Shown here: piece by piece, positions 54,961 through 63,417 of the stretch | Numbering within the stretch: position 1 is the first letter of the stretch | Layout: each line of letters begins with the position of its first letter | Origin: Allobosea vaviloviae | Lineage (GTDB): Bacteria > Pseudomonadota > Alphaproteobacteria > Rhizobiales > Beijerinckiaceae | Reading direction: 5' to 3' | DNA: 64,000 nt | Assembly (NCBI RefSeq): GCF_001298265.1 | Contig: NZ_LGSZ01000040.1 | Span: 186,001 to 250,000, forward strand | Translations under genes and position numbers: made by a program | The notes under the pieces: generated by a model | Seen by the model: the letters and a program-made list of their open reading frames with translations, nothing else | Database searches by the model: none | Told to the model about the DNA's origin: nothing

Positions 54961-55971
54961 GTGCCACATCCTCCGCTCCATATCGATTTCCTGAACGCGC
55001 TCGATGTCGAGGCGCTGGCTCTGACCGATGCGGAGATTATTGCCGCGGTCGAGGCAGGTCTTGCCGCCCAGGGGCATAAGGCCACCGAGATCGAGCCGCG
55101 CGTGCATCTGATGCCGAAGGCCGGCGCGAACGGGCATTTCAACGTGCTGCGCGGCGCCTTCCGGGCGCCGATCAACCGGGCCGGCGTCAAGGTGATCGGC
55201 GACTTCGTCGACAACTACAAGCTCGGCCTGCCCTCGGAGATGGGCCTGCTCCTGCTGATGGACCCGATGACCGGCGTTCCGACCGCGATCGTCGACGGCA
55301 GCCACCTCACCGATATGCGCACCGGCGCGATCACCGCGATCGGAGCCAAATATCTCGCTCGCAAGGGCTCGAAGGTTCTCGGCCATGTCGGCGCCCGCGG
55401 CACCGCCTACTGGAACGTCCGCCTGCTCGATTCCCTGTTCGATTTCGACGAGATCCGTGTCCATTCGCGCCGCCCCGAAAGCCGCGACGCCTTCGGCGCG
55501 AAGCTCGCGGCCGATCTCGGTAAGCGCGTCGTCGTGACGGAAGACTGGCGCTCCTGCGTGGAGGGCGCCGACATCGTCGTCGAGGCCTCGCGGCTGAATG
55601 CGCCCGAGCCCATGCTAAAGACGGACTGGATCAAGCCGGGCGCCTTCGTCGTGCCCTATGGCACGATGAGCGCGGTCGAATTGTCGCTCACCGACATCAT
55701 GAGCAAGCTCGTGGTCGATGATTGGGGCCAGTGCAAGGGTGGCCCCTTCGGCAGCTTGCGCGCCCATGTCGAGGCCGGCAAGCTCTCGGAGGAGACGCTG
55801 CATGCCGAGATGGGCGAGATCGTCGCGGGCCTCAAGCCCGGCCGCGAAAGCGAGGACGAGACCATCCTGTTCTGGCATCGCGGCCTGTCGCTGTCGGACA
55901 TCGCACTCGGGCATTTCATGCTGGAGAAGGCCAGGACCATGGGCCTCGGCCAGCGGCTGCGCTACGCGTGA
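54961..55971 (+). CDS. Ornithine cyclodeaminase / mu-crystallin family protein
   Basis: A 336-residue NAD(P)-dependent enzyme of the OCD family. HLMPKAGANGHFNVLRGAF holds the conserved lysine, HLTDMRTGAITAIGAKYLA is the family signature, and VLGHVGARGTAYWNVRLL replaces the usual GxGxQA nucleotide loop. OCD makes proline and ammonia from ornithine; relatives act on other imines. GTG 54961 is the start. It is coupled by GTGA to a PhnD-like gene. Substrate not settled. Confidence 0.83.
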   Translation: MPHPPLHIDFLNALDVEALALTDAEIIAAVEAGLAAQGHKATEIEPRVHLMPKAGANGHFNVLRGAFRAPINRAGVKVIGDFVDNYKLGLPSEMGLLLLMDPMTGVPTAIVDGSHLTDMRTGAITAIGAKYLARKGSKVLGHVGARGTAYWNVRLLDSLFDFDEIRVHSRRPESRDAFGAKLAADLGKRVVVTEDWRSCVEGADIVVEASRLNAPEPMLKTDWIKPGAFVVPYGTMSAVELSLTDIMSKLVVDDWGQCKGGPFGSLRAHVEAGKLSEETLHAEMGEIVAGLKPGRESEDETILFWHRGLSLSDIALGHFMLEKARTMGLGQRLRYA

Positions 55972-56771
55972 GCCTCGTCGCCAATGCCCGCATGTATGCC
56001 GTCGACGCCGCGACGGCGGCAGTGTGGTCGGCGCTGTTTGCGCGCGTGGCCGCATTGAGCGGGGTTCCGCTCGAGGTCATAGCCCATGCCGCGCCGGCGC
56101 CCTTGGAGGGCCTCTGGCGCCGAGACGATCTCGGCCTCGCCTTCATCTGCGGCTATCCCTTCGCGAGCGGCGGCTTCCGTGTGCAGCCCGTCGCCGCTCC
56201 GGTGCCGGCCTCGGGCGATGGCCGCCCGCTCTATGCGAGCCATCTCGTCGTGCGGGCCGATAGCGCTATTGCGACCTTGCAGGACAGCTTCGGCAGGCGC
56301 ATCGGCTGGACGGTCGCGCATTCGCAATCAGGCTTCAACGCCATCAGGACGCATCTGCTCGCACGCTGGCAGGCGAGGGGGCCGCTCTATGCCGAGAGCA
56401 CCGGCCCGCTGCTGACGCCGCGCCGCGTCATCGAGGCGCTGCTGGCCGACGAGATCGACATCGGCCCGCTCGATTCCTATTTCCACGACCTGCTGCTGGC
56501 TACCGAGCCGCAGACGGCTGCAGGGCTGCGCATCGTCGAGACGACGGCTCGCCGGCCCATGCCGCTGCTGGTGGCGTCCGACGGGGTCGGCGAGGCAATT
56601 GTCGCACGGTTGCGGGCGGCACTGCTGACCGCGCATCAGGACGATGAGGGACGCGCGATCCTCGCCCGGCTCCGGCTCTCGGGCTTCGCCGCCGTCGAGC
56701 CGGCGGCTTATCGCGTGCTGGTCGAAGAGGCGGATGCCGCCGACCGTGCCGGCTATCTCCAGCCGGGCTAA
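55968..56771 (+). CDS. PhnD/SsuA-like substrate-binding domain protein without a signal peptide
   Basis: A 267-residue type II periplasmic-binding fold protein (phosphonate/phosphite-binding type: GWTVAHSQSGFNAIRTHLL near residue 105, IDIGPLDSYFHDLLL near 165, and a final helix). It starts MSLVANARMYAVD with no signal peptide, so it is probably cytoplasmic. GTG 55968 overlaps the ornithine cyclodeaminase stop. No permease or ATPase follows. A ligand-binding or enzyme-partner role is inferred from the coupling. Confidence 0.75.
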   Translation: MSLVANARMYAVDAATAAVWSALFARVAALSGVPLEVIAHAAPAPLEGLWRRDDLGLAFICGYPFASGGFRVQPVAAPVPASGDGRPLYASHLVVRADSAIATLQDSFGRRIGWTVAHSQSGFNAIRTHLLARWQARGPLYAESTGPLLTPRRVIEALLADEIDIGPLDSYFHDLLLATEPQTAAGLRIVETTARRPMPLLVASDGVGEAIVARLRAALLTAHQDDEGRAILARLRLSGFAAVEPAAYRVLVEEADAADRAGYLQPG

Positions 56772-56782
56772 GGCGGACCCAG

Positions 56783-56865
56783 CCGTCATTGCGAGCGCAG
56801 CGAAGCAATCCAGAGCGGCAGCGCTCGACGTCTCCCTGGATTGCTTCGCTGCGTTCGCAATGACG
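56783..56865. repeat. REP-like palindrome, copy 2
   Basis: Left arm 56783-56813 and right arm 56836-56865 are complementary over about 30 bases with one mismatch. The sequence matches copy 1 at 14679-14757. It lies between two convergent gene ends and touches the stop of the ATPase gene, so it may terminate transcription from both sides. Confidence 0.85.
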
Positions 56866-57819
56866 TCAGAACAGTGTCGTCCCCGCGCTCCGCGTCCGAA
56901 TGCCTGCGAGCGTGATCTGCCCCAGCGCCGTCCCGTCCTCGGCCATAATCGTCGCGGCGTCGCGCCCCTCGGCGAGCAGCGCCGACAACACCTCCCGCAC
57001 CGAGAGCGAGCCCGGCAGCGTGAACCCGTCCACAGCCGCACCAGGCTCGACCGCATCGGCCGCGCGCACCAGCGAAAGCCGCCGCAGCGCCCGGTCGGCG
57101 CCGACGAAATCCGCGACGAAGTCGTTGGCCGGCGCGGCCAGCAGCCGGTCGGGCGTGTCGTATTGCACGAGCTTCCCGTCCTGCATGATCGCGACGACAT
57201 CGCCCATGCGGATGGCCTCGTCGATGTCGTGGGTGACGAGGATAACCGTCTTCTTCAGCCGCTTGAGGATGGCGAGGAACTCTTCCTGCAGCCGCCCGCG
57301 CACGATCGGGTCGACAGCTCCGAACGGCTCATCCATCAGCATCACCGGCGGGTCGGCGGCGAGCGCGCGCGCCACGCCGACACGCTGGCGCTGGCCACCC
57401 GAGAGATGGCGCGGATAGCGCGAGAGATAGAGCTTCGGGTCGAGGCCGACGAGGTCGAGCATCTCCTCTGAGCGCGCCTTGATGCGTGAGGCCTCCCAGC
57501 CCAGCAGCTTGGGCACGGTCGCGACGTTCTGCGCGATCGTCATATGCGGGAACAGGCCGATCTGCTGGATGACATAGCCGATATGGCGCCGCAGCTCGAC
57601 CGGATCGGCCTTGGTCACATCGCGGTCGCCGACGATGATACGCCCGGAGGTCGGCTCGATCAGCCGGTTGACCATCCGCATCGTCGTGGTCTTGCCGCAG
57701 CCCGAGGGGCCGATCAATACGCAGACCTGGCCCTTTTCGATCGTCAGGTCGAGCGCATCCACCGCGGGCTTGGCCACGCCCGCAAACAGCTTGGTGACCT
57801 TCTCCAGCCGGATCGTCAT
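56866..57819 (-). CDS. Osmoprotectant-type ABC transporter ATP-binding protein (OpuCA/EgtV-like)
   Basis: A 317-residue ATPase of the glycine-betaine/choline class. Walker A GPSGCGKTTT (~residue 37), QQIGLFPHMT Q-loop, signature LSGGQRQR, Walker B VMLMDEP, H-loop VTHDIDEA. The tail (~235-317) is a partial CBS-like region (AILAGIRTRSAG type), shorter than in OpuCA. It is the last gene of the five-gene operon and overlaps the permease stop as ATGA. Substrate is discussed with the lyase at 59077-60630. Confidence 0.85.
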   Translation of the reverse strand: MTIRLEKVTKLFAGVAKPAVDALDLTIEKGQVCVLIGPSGCGKTTTMRMVNRLIEPTSGRIIVGDRDVTKADPVELRRHIGYVIQQIGLFPHMTIAQNVATVPKLLGWEASRIKARSEEMLDLVGLDPKLYLSRYPRHLSGGQRQRVGVARALAADPPVMLMDEPFGAVDPIVRGRLQEEFLAILKRLKKTVILVTHDIDEAIRMGDVVAIMQDGKLVQYDTPDRLLAAPANDFVADFVGADRALRRLSLVRAADAVEPGAAVDGFTLPGSLSVREVLSALLAEGRDAATIMAEDGTALGQITLAGIRTRSAGTTLF

Positions 57820-58451
57820 GTGGCTCCCATCCGCAGCTGGCGTGTCATCAGTCGCTCGATTCCGGCAAAGCCGATTTCCACCGCAAGCGCCAGCAGGGCG
57901 ACCGCGACGGCGCCTGTGATCAACTGCGGGAAGTTGAAATTCGCCATGCCGGCTGTGATCAACTCGCCCAGGCCGCCGCCGCCGATGAAGGCGGCAAGCG
58001 TCGCCGCCGAGACGATCTGCACGGCTGCCGTGCGGATGCCGGCGAAGATCACCGGCAGCGCCAGCGGGATCTCGATGCGCGTCATCACCTGCGCATCGGA
58101 AAAGCCCTGTCCGCGCGCCGCCTCGACGATGTCGGCATCGACCTCGGTCAGGCCCGTATAGGTGTTGAGCAGCAGCGCCGGCAGGCCATAGAGCGTCAGC
58201 GCCACAACCGAGGGCAGGAAGCCGGTGCCGAGTAGCGGCAGCATGATCACGAGCAACGCCAGCGAAGGCACCGTCCGCAGGATGTTGACGACGGCGATGG
58301 CCGCATTGGCGAAGCCGCGATGGCGCGTCAGCAGCAGACCGAGCGGCAGTGCGATCAGCAGCACGGCGGACAGCGCCACGCCTGTCAGCCAGAGATGGTT
58401 CTGCAGCGCGACGATGAAGATTTTGGGGTTGGCGGCGATCCACTGGGCCAT
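57816..58451 (-). CDS. Osmoprotectant-type ABC transporter permease 2 (OpuCB/OpuCD-like)
   Basis: A 211-residue permease with about five membrane segments. RTVPSLALLVIMLPLLG near residue 60 and the EAA loop DADIVEAARGQGFSDAQVMT near 105 are the signature of betaine-class permeases, followed by AAFIGGGGLGELI. It starts at ATG 58451 on the TGATG overlap with permease 1 and overlaps the ATPase start. Confidence 0.87.
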   Translation of the reverse strand: MAQWIAANPKIFIVALQNHLWLTGVALSAVLLIALPLGLLLTRHRGFANAAIAVVNILRTVPSLALLVIMLPLLGTGFLPSVVALTLYGLPALLLNTYTGLTEVDADIVEAARGQGFSDAQVMTRIEIPLALPVIFAGIRTAAVQIVSAATLAAFIGGGGLGELITAGMANFNFPQLITGAVAVALLALAVEIGFAGIERLMTRQLRMGAT

Positions 58452-59080
58452 CAGGCGGTCTCCGCCTGGTTGGCGCGCAGCCGCAGTTCGACCCGGCGCA
58501 GGCTCTCGTCGCACAGGATCGCCAGCGCCGAGGTGACGACCGCGCCGGCCACGACCTTCTCGCCGAAATCCTGGGTGATGCCCTGGAAGATGATGTCGCC
58601 CAGCCCGCCCGCATTGATGAAGGCGGCGACCGTGGCGACCGACACCTGGGTCACGACGGTAATGCGGATGCCGGCGATGATGACAGGCAGCGCCAGCGGC
58701 AGCTCGATCGCGAAGAGCCGGCGCCACCGTCCGTAGCCCATGCCGTCGGCGGCATCGAGGATGTCCGGCGAGATCTCCTGCAAGCCGGTTGCGACATTGC
58801 GGATGATGATCAGCAGCGCATAGGCGACGAGCGCCACGATCGCCGGCCAGAAGCCGAGGCCCAGATACGGGATCAGCAGCGCGAAGATCGCCAGAGCCGG
58901 CACGGTGTAAAGCGCGCCCGAGACCAGCAGCACGACGAGCGCGAAGCCCGGCCGCCGCGCCGAGAGCACGCCGAGCGGCAGCCCGATGGCGAGCGCGATC
59001 GTCAGGCCGACGCCCACGAGCTGGATATGCTCCCAAAGCGCGATCAGCAGCCGATCATAGTTCTCGATCGTCCAGGTCAT
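58451..59080 (-). CDS. Osmoprotectant-type ABC transporter permease 1 (OpuCB-like)
   Basis: A 209-residue permease of the same class: five hydrophobic segments, LYTVPALAIFALLIPYLG near residue 60, EAA-type loop SPDILDAADGMGYGRWRRLF near 105, and AAFINAGGLGDII. It starts at ATG 59080, which overlaps the stop of the lyase gene as ATGA, so transport and lyase genes are one unit. Confidence 0.87.
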   Translation of the reverse strand: MTWTIENYDRLLIALWEHIQLVGVGLTIALAIGLPLGVLSARRPGFALVVLLVSGALYTVPALAIFALLIPYLGLGFWPAIVALVAYALLIIIRNVATGLQEISPDILDAADGMGYGRWRRLFAIELPLALPVIIAGIRITVVTQVSVATVAAFINAGGLGDIIFQGITQDFGEKVVAGAVVTSALAILCDESLRRVELRLRANQAETA

Positions 59081-60630
59081 GCGTCCGACCCGTCGTTGCC
59101 CGCCATGCCGGCCCGGATGAGATCGCCGGCCTCGATCGCCAGCGCCAGCGCCTCATATTCGCACCCCATCGGCCGGTCGTCGTCGAGGCGGTCGACATGG
59201 GCTCGCACGAAGCGATGCGCGGCGGCCGTCCCGCGCCCGAGCGTGATCGCGCCGCGCAGATCGACGGCTTCGGTGGCCACCACGAGCTCGATCGCCCCCA
59301 GCCGTGTCAGGCGCCTCGCGATGGCATGGGTCTTCTCGACGATGGCCGGCGTCATCGGTGCGTAATCCTCGACGCCGTCGGCCACGGGCAGGGTCATGGC
59401 GCCGAGCGGCAAGGCGAGATGGCGGATCTCGGCCTCCAGCGCTGCCACCGTCTTCTGCGAGGTGGCGAAACCCGAATGCGAGCCGCCATGGCGTGTCAGG
59501 AAACGCGGCAGGTCGCTCATCGCAGGCGACATCAGCTTGACAATGCGGGCGGCCGATGTCGCGGCCAGATGCGAGAGCGCGAGCCCCGCGGCCTCGAACG
59601 TCAGGGCAAGCTCCGTCGTGTCGAAATTCACGCTGGAGAGCATGAGATCGCGCGCGACCAGCACGGCCGGGCTGTCGGGCGCGCTCGCGAGTTCATTCTG
59701 AACGGCATGGCTGGCCGCGGCGACGGCGTTGCGCGCATGGCCAGCGACAGGGGCCAGGCAGCGGAAGGACAAGGGGTCCTGCAGCCGCCGGGCCGCACCG
59801 GGTTTGAACAGGTCGCTGCCGGCCAGAAGGCCGCGCAGCCACGCGGCGCCGACGCGGTGGCTGGGCAGCGCCCGAATGTCCGCCAGACCCTCGTCGAGTG
59901 GGGACAGATTGGCGCGGAAGGCTTCGAGCGACAAAGCGCCGGCCATGAACCCCGCGTCGAGCGCCTTGTTCATCGCATCGACCGCCAACGCGGCCAGGCC
60001 GACGCTCTGCGCATTGGCGTTGAGCAGAGCAAGCCCGTCCTTCGGGCCAAGCGCGGGCAGCGCGATTCCGACCGCCGCCATCGCCTCGCCGCCGGGCAGG
60101 ATGGCGCCCCTGAACTCGGCCTCGCCCTCGCCGATCAGCGGCAGGAAGGCCTGCGCCAGCGGGCTGAGATCGGCCTCGCCGAGCGAGCCGATCCGGCGCA
60201 CCACGGGGTGGACGCCCGCGTTCAGCATGGCGGCGATCGTCTGCGCCAAAACCGGGGAGAGGCCGGATGCGCCGTGGCAGATCGCGACGAGCCGCGCCGC
60301 CAGCATCGCCCGCACCTCAACCGTCGAGAGAGGTTCGCCGACGCCCACGGCCCGGGCGCGGATCGCGCGCGCCTGGAAAGCAGGGATGGCGTCCGCGTCG
60401 AGGCGTGTATCGACGGCCGCACCCAGCCCGGTGGTCAGGCCGTAGACGCTGTCACCCCGTTCAAGCGCGCGCAGTACAACGGCGCGCGCGGCGGCGAGCC
60501 GTGGCGCCACGCTCTCATGCAGACGCACAGGTGCGGAATCGAGAGCAATCACAAGGATTGCCTCGATGCCCTGTGAGGTGTCGCCGAGAACGACAGGCGC
60601 GGGTTGCCCGGCGCGTTCGGCGTCAGGCAA
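59077..60630 (-). CDS. Histidine/phenylalanine ammonia-lyase-fold protein lacking the MIO tripeptide
   Basis: A 517-residue HAL/PAL-family protein. The Tyr-containing VYGLTTGLGA loop, LLNANAQSVG, QDPLSFRCLAPVAGHAR, the FLTRHGGSHSGFATSQKT block and GVEDYAPM are recognisable. In HAL, GSVGASGDLAPLA carries the Ala-Ser-Gly that cyclises to MIO; here the same place reads GSLGEADLSPLA (residues 148-159), one residue shorter and without Ser-Gly. A normal MIO ammonia-lyase reaction is therefore not expected. Ergothionase, a HAL-like enzyme that eliminates trimethylamine without MIO (recalled from the literature), is the best analogy. Start is uncertain: TTG 60630 keeps the family N-terminal strand but lacks a ribosome site; GTG 60552 has GAGG 8 bases upstream. 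Confidence 0.8.
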   Translation of the reverse strand: MPDAERAGQPAPVVLGDTSQGIEAILVIALDSAPVRLHESVAPRLAAARAVVLRALERGDSVYGLTTGLGAAVDTRLDADAIPAFQARAIRARAVGVGEPLSTVEVRAMLAARLVAICHGASGLSPVLAQTIAAMLNAGVHPVVRRIGSLGEADLSPLAQAFLPLIGEGEAEFRGAILPGGEAMAAVGIALPALGPKDGLALLNANAQSVGLAALAVDAMNKALDAGFMAGALSLEAFRANLSPLDEGLADIRALPSHRVGAAWLRGLLAGSDLFKPGAARRLQDPLSFRCLAPVAGHARNAVAAASHAVQNELASAPDSPAVLVARDLMLSSVNFDTTELALTFEAAGLALSHLAATSAARIVKLMSPAMSDLPRFLTRHGGSHSGFATSQKTVAALEAEIRHLALPLGAMTLPVADGVEDYAPMTPAIVEKTHAIARRLTRLGAIELVVATEAVDLRGAITLGRGTAAAHRFVRAHVDRLDDDRPMGCEYEALALAIEAGDLIRAGMAGNDGSDA

Positions 60631-60641
60631 TGCGGTCGCGG

Positions 60642-61526
60642 TCAGTTCACCAGCCCCTTGGCCTTCAGGAAGGCGGCAGCCACCGTGCGCGGCTCCTTCT
60701 TGTCGACCTCGACCTGACGGTTGAGCTCCTGCATCGTCGGGTTGTCGAGCGCGGCGCCGACCTTGTCCAGGATGGCGACGATTTTCTCGTTGGCGGCGAT
60801 CTCCGGCCGCACGACGGGCGCCAGGAAATAGGGCGGGAACAGCGCCTTGTCATCATCGAGCGCGACGAACTTCTCGGCCGCGATCTGCCAGTCGGTCGAG
60901 AAGCCGTTGGCGACCTCGATCTGCTTCTGGTTCAGCGCCTCGTAGCGCAGGCGGAGCGCCGCGAACTGCTTGAACTCGGCGAATTCGGCCCCGTAGACCT
61001 CCTTCAGCCCCTTGATGCCGTCGCGACGGTCGACGAATTCCGTCCCGGCGCCGAGCCGCAGCTTGGAGGAGGCCTTGCCGAGATCGCTCAGGGTCTTGAG
61101 GTTGAACTCCTTCGCCGTCTCGGGCCGCACCACGATCGCATAGCCGTTGTTGATGCCCGATGGCTTCAGCCAGGTCAGGTTGAACTCCTTCTCGTAGAAG
61201 GCCTTGACCATGCCGCGGACCTTCTCGGGGTCCGTCTCGGTCACCCCTTGCGCCTTCATCACGGCGTTCAGCCCGGTGCCGGTGTATTCGGGATAGAGGT
61301 CGATCGCGCCGCTCTTCAGCGCCTCATGGGCAACCAGCGTGCCGCCGAGATTGATCTTGCGCTCGACCTTGAAGCCTGCCGCTTCCAGCGCGGCGCCGTA
61401 AAGCTCCGCGACGACGAACTGCTCGGTAAAGTTCTTCGAGCCGATCTTGATGGTCTGGGCTGAAGCCGCGGAAAGGCCGGTCGCCAGCATCGCGGCAGCC
61501 GCAAGGACGGTTTGGAGAAGGCGCAT
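60642..61526 (-). CDS. Osmoprotectant-type ABC transporter substrate-binding protein (EgtU/OpuCC/ProX-like)
   Basis: A 294-residue periplasmic binding protein with a Sec signal ending AASAQ (~residue 22). It has the class features IKIGSKNFTEQFVVAELYGAAL, GAIDLYPEYTGTGL, and LRLGAGTEFVDRRDG, found in betaine/choline/ergothioneine binders. ATG 61526 was chosen because the preceding residues are not conserved. It is the first gene of the operon; the lyase gene follows 11 bases later. Ligand pocket aromatic residues need structural comparison. Confidence 0.85.
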   Translation of the reverse strand: MRLLQTVLAAAAMLATGLSAASAQTIKIGSKNFTEQFVVAELYGAALEAAGFKVERKINLGGTLVAHEALKSGAIDLYPEYTGTGLNAVMKAQGVTETDPEKVRGMVKAFYEKEFNLTWLKPSGINNGYAIVVRPETAKEFNLKTLSDLGKASSKLRLGAGTEFVDRRDGIKGLKEVYGAEFAEFKQFAALRLRYEALNQKQIEVANGFSTDWQIAAEKFVALDDDKALFPPYFLAPVVRPEIAANEKIVAILDKVGAALDNPTMQELNRQVEVDKKEPRTVAAAFLKAKGLVN

Positions 61527-61656
61527 GGCAATGGGTTCCTTGGCGTCTGAGGAGGGCAGGCTAGCAAGCGGCGCGCCCGATGCAAGGTGTGGGTGAGACA
61601 AAGAACGGTGATGTCGTCATCGCCGCGCTCGCCGGAAGGCCTTGCGGCTGGCGAGC

Positions 61657-62319
61657 TCAGGGCAGCGCGTTTCTTTCGCCGCCCCGGATCTCCACCGGCA
61701 GGCGGTTCTCGATCGGCGAGAGCGGACAGACCCAAGCTTCCGAATAGGCGCAGGACGGGTAATAGGAGAAGTTGAAATCGAGGATCAGCCCGCCATCCTC
61801 ATCGCTCCCGAGATCGGCGCTTTTGATCGTGTCGAGCAGGTAGCGCCCGCCGGCGAAGCTTTCGCGGCCATTGGTGGCATCGCCGAACGGCAGGAACACC
61901 CCGCCGCCATAGCCGTCGATCCAGTACAGCGTCAGTTCCTTGCCCAGCGGAGCCTCGAGCCCGATCGTCATGGCGAAGGGAATGAGCGTGACCGTGCCGT
62001 CCTTGCCGGCTTCAAGCTCGATCGCCTCGCGTTCGATGGCGGGACTCATCCCGACCGTGAAGCGCAGGGCCGGATCATAGGCAAAGCAGTCGATACCGCG
62101 AAACTGCGCCCGGCGCGACGTCGCGAGCGGCGATTGCGGATGCTCGCGGAACAGCCGGTCGCGAACGCTGCGCCAATGCGTCCAGCCCTCGTGCTCCGGC
62201 ATCGCCCGCACGGCGGCATAGAGATCCGCGACCTGCCGACGCCAGTCATGCAGGGTTGAAAACTGGTCCAGCCTGCCGGCCGCCGCGATGGGCTCGGCCA
62301 CCTCGATGATCCTGCCCAT
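61657..62319 (-). CDS. DUF1684 protein
   Basis: A 220-residue soluble protein with DUF1684 features: HDWRRQVADLYAAVR near the N terminus, FRGIDCFAYDPALRF, LTLYWIDGYGGGVFLPFGD, and the C-terminal YLLDTIKSAD...LDFNFSYYPSCAYSEAWVCPLSPIENRL. Such proteins form a beta-rich fold of unknown activity. It lies upstream of the transporter/lyase operon on the same strand, with 130 bases between; cotranscription is possible but not shown. Confidence 0.82.
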   Translation of the reverse strand: MGRIIEVAEPIAAAGRLDQFSTLHDWRRQVADLYAAVRAMPEHEGWTHWRSVRDRLFREHPQSPLATSRRAQFRGIDCFAYDPALRFTVGMSPAIEREAIELEAGKDGTVTLIPFAMTIGLEAPLGKELTLYWIDGYGGGVFLPFGDATNGRESFAGGRYLLDTIKSADLGSDEDGGLILDFNFSYYPSCAYSEAWVCPLSPIENRLPVEIRGGERNALP

Positions 62320-62568
62320 GATGCTCGCCTTTCAGACCACTTGCATACACCGCCTATAGAGCGGCCGCGAATTCAACGCGCGGCAGCGGATCGGGTTTCA
62401 CGGCGCAGATTGATCCATGGCGGTGTCAGTTTTTGTCAGGGTTCGCGCCTGCATCCGGCAGGCTCGTCTGACTGTATCCCGAGTCGACGCGATAGCGGCA
62501 TGTCGACAGCGTGTGTGGTTCCAGATTGTCAACCACTGATTGTATATTCGGCGACTGGAAGCTCACTG

Positions 62569-62841
62569 ATGGCACGGACCCCTGTGGATCCTGGACAGGA
62601 AATGGTGATGGCACATGATCCCGGCTTTCGCATGCAGATCGGTCAAGCCGATGCTTCCGGCGCAGGCAATCCCGTTCCAGCACCGATCATGCTGACGGCA
62701 ACCCGCGAATTCGCTCAAGATCTCGGCGAGCGGATCGCGATCACAGCGGCAATGGCGCTGCTGGTCGTCGTCCAGTTCGTGGTCGGCGCCATCGTCTGGA
62801 CTGGGCTTGGCATCGCCTGGCTGCTCGGCAAGCGCGGCTGA
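62569..62841 (+). CDS. Small membrane protein
   Basis: A 90-residue protein with one C-terminal hydrophobic helix (about residues 60-82: AAMALLVVVQFVVGAIVWTG) and a short hydrophilic N-terminal half. ATG 62569 has GGAAG 7 bases upstream. ATG 62500 in the same frame would give a longer N terminus. The 62320-62568 gap holds no other recognisable gene. Function unknown. Confidence 0.5.
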   Translation: MARTPVDPGQEMVMAHDPGFRMQIGQADASGAGNPVPAPIMLTATREFAQDLGERIAITAAMALLVVVQFVVGAIVWTGLGIAWLLGKRG

Positions 62842-62883
62842 CGATCTCGTATCGGGCGCTTCATAGCCGAAGAGGCAGGCGCT

Positions 62884-63417
62884 CTACGTCAGCCGCCGTT
62901 TTTCCAGCTTTCGCGCCAGCGTCCGCCGGTGCATGCCGAGTCGGCGGGCGGTCTCCGAGATGTTGAAGTCGCTTTCGGCCAGCGTCTCGTGGATGCGTTC
63001 CCATTCGAGGTTCTTCAGCGAGGTCTGGCGCTGGGTCAGCGGCACCTCGGCATCGCCCTCGATCTTGCCGAAAGCGGCTTCGATGTCGTCGGTGTTGGAG
63101 GGCTTGGCGAGGTAGTGGCAGGCGCCCAGCTTGATCGCCTCCACCGCTGTCGCGATGCTGGCGAAGCCGGTCAGCACCACGATCTTCATGGCCGGATCAT
63201 GGGCATGCAGCAGCTTGACGCATTCGAGCCCCGAGCCGCCCACGACCTTGAGATCGACCACGGCATAGCGCGGCTGCGCGGTGTCGAGCAGGGTCCGCAG
63301 GCTGTCGAGCCCGTCGCAGGACTGCACATCATAGCCCCGACGCTCGAAGGAGCGGTGCAACACCGGCGCGAAGGCAGGATCGTCCTCGACGATCAGCAGC
63401 GTCTTGTCATCCGTCAT
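62884..63417 (-). CDS. regA: Global redox response regulator (RegA/PrrA/ActR)
   Basis: A 177-residue response regulator. The receiver domain (1-120) has acidic EDD at 11-13, phosphoacceptor Asp55 in VVDLKVVGGSG, and Lys near 106. The C-terminal Fis-type helix-turn-helix contains the ISETARRLGMHRRTLARKL helix pair typical of RegA/PrrA/ActR. It controls redox-responsive respiration, carbon and nitrogen metabolism. It starts inside the last codons of the upstream kinase gene (11-base overlap). Confidence 0.92.
   Translation of the reverse strand: MTDDKTLLIVEDDPAFAPVLHRSFERRGYDVQSCDGLDSLRTLLDTAQPRYAVVDLKVVGGSGLECVKLLHAHDPAMKIVVLTGFASIATAVEAIKLGACHYLAKPSNTDDIEAAFGKIEGDAEVPLTQRQTSLKNLEWERIHETLAESDFNISETARRLGMHRRTLARKLEKRRLT

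Noticed and set aside
62341..62568. Longer start for the small membrane protein at 62569
   Set aside because: The extra residues look non-conserved and the GGAAG site favours ATG 62569.
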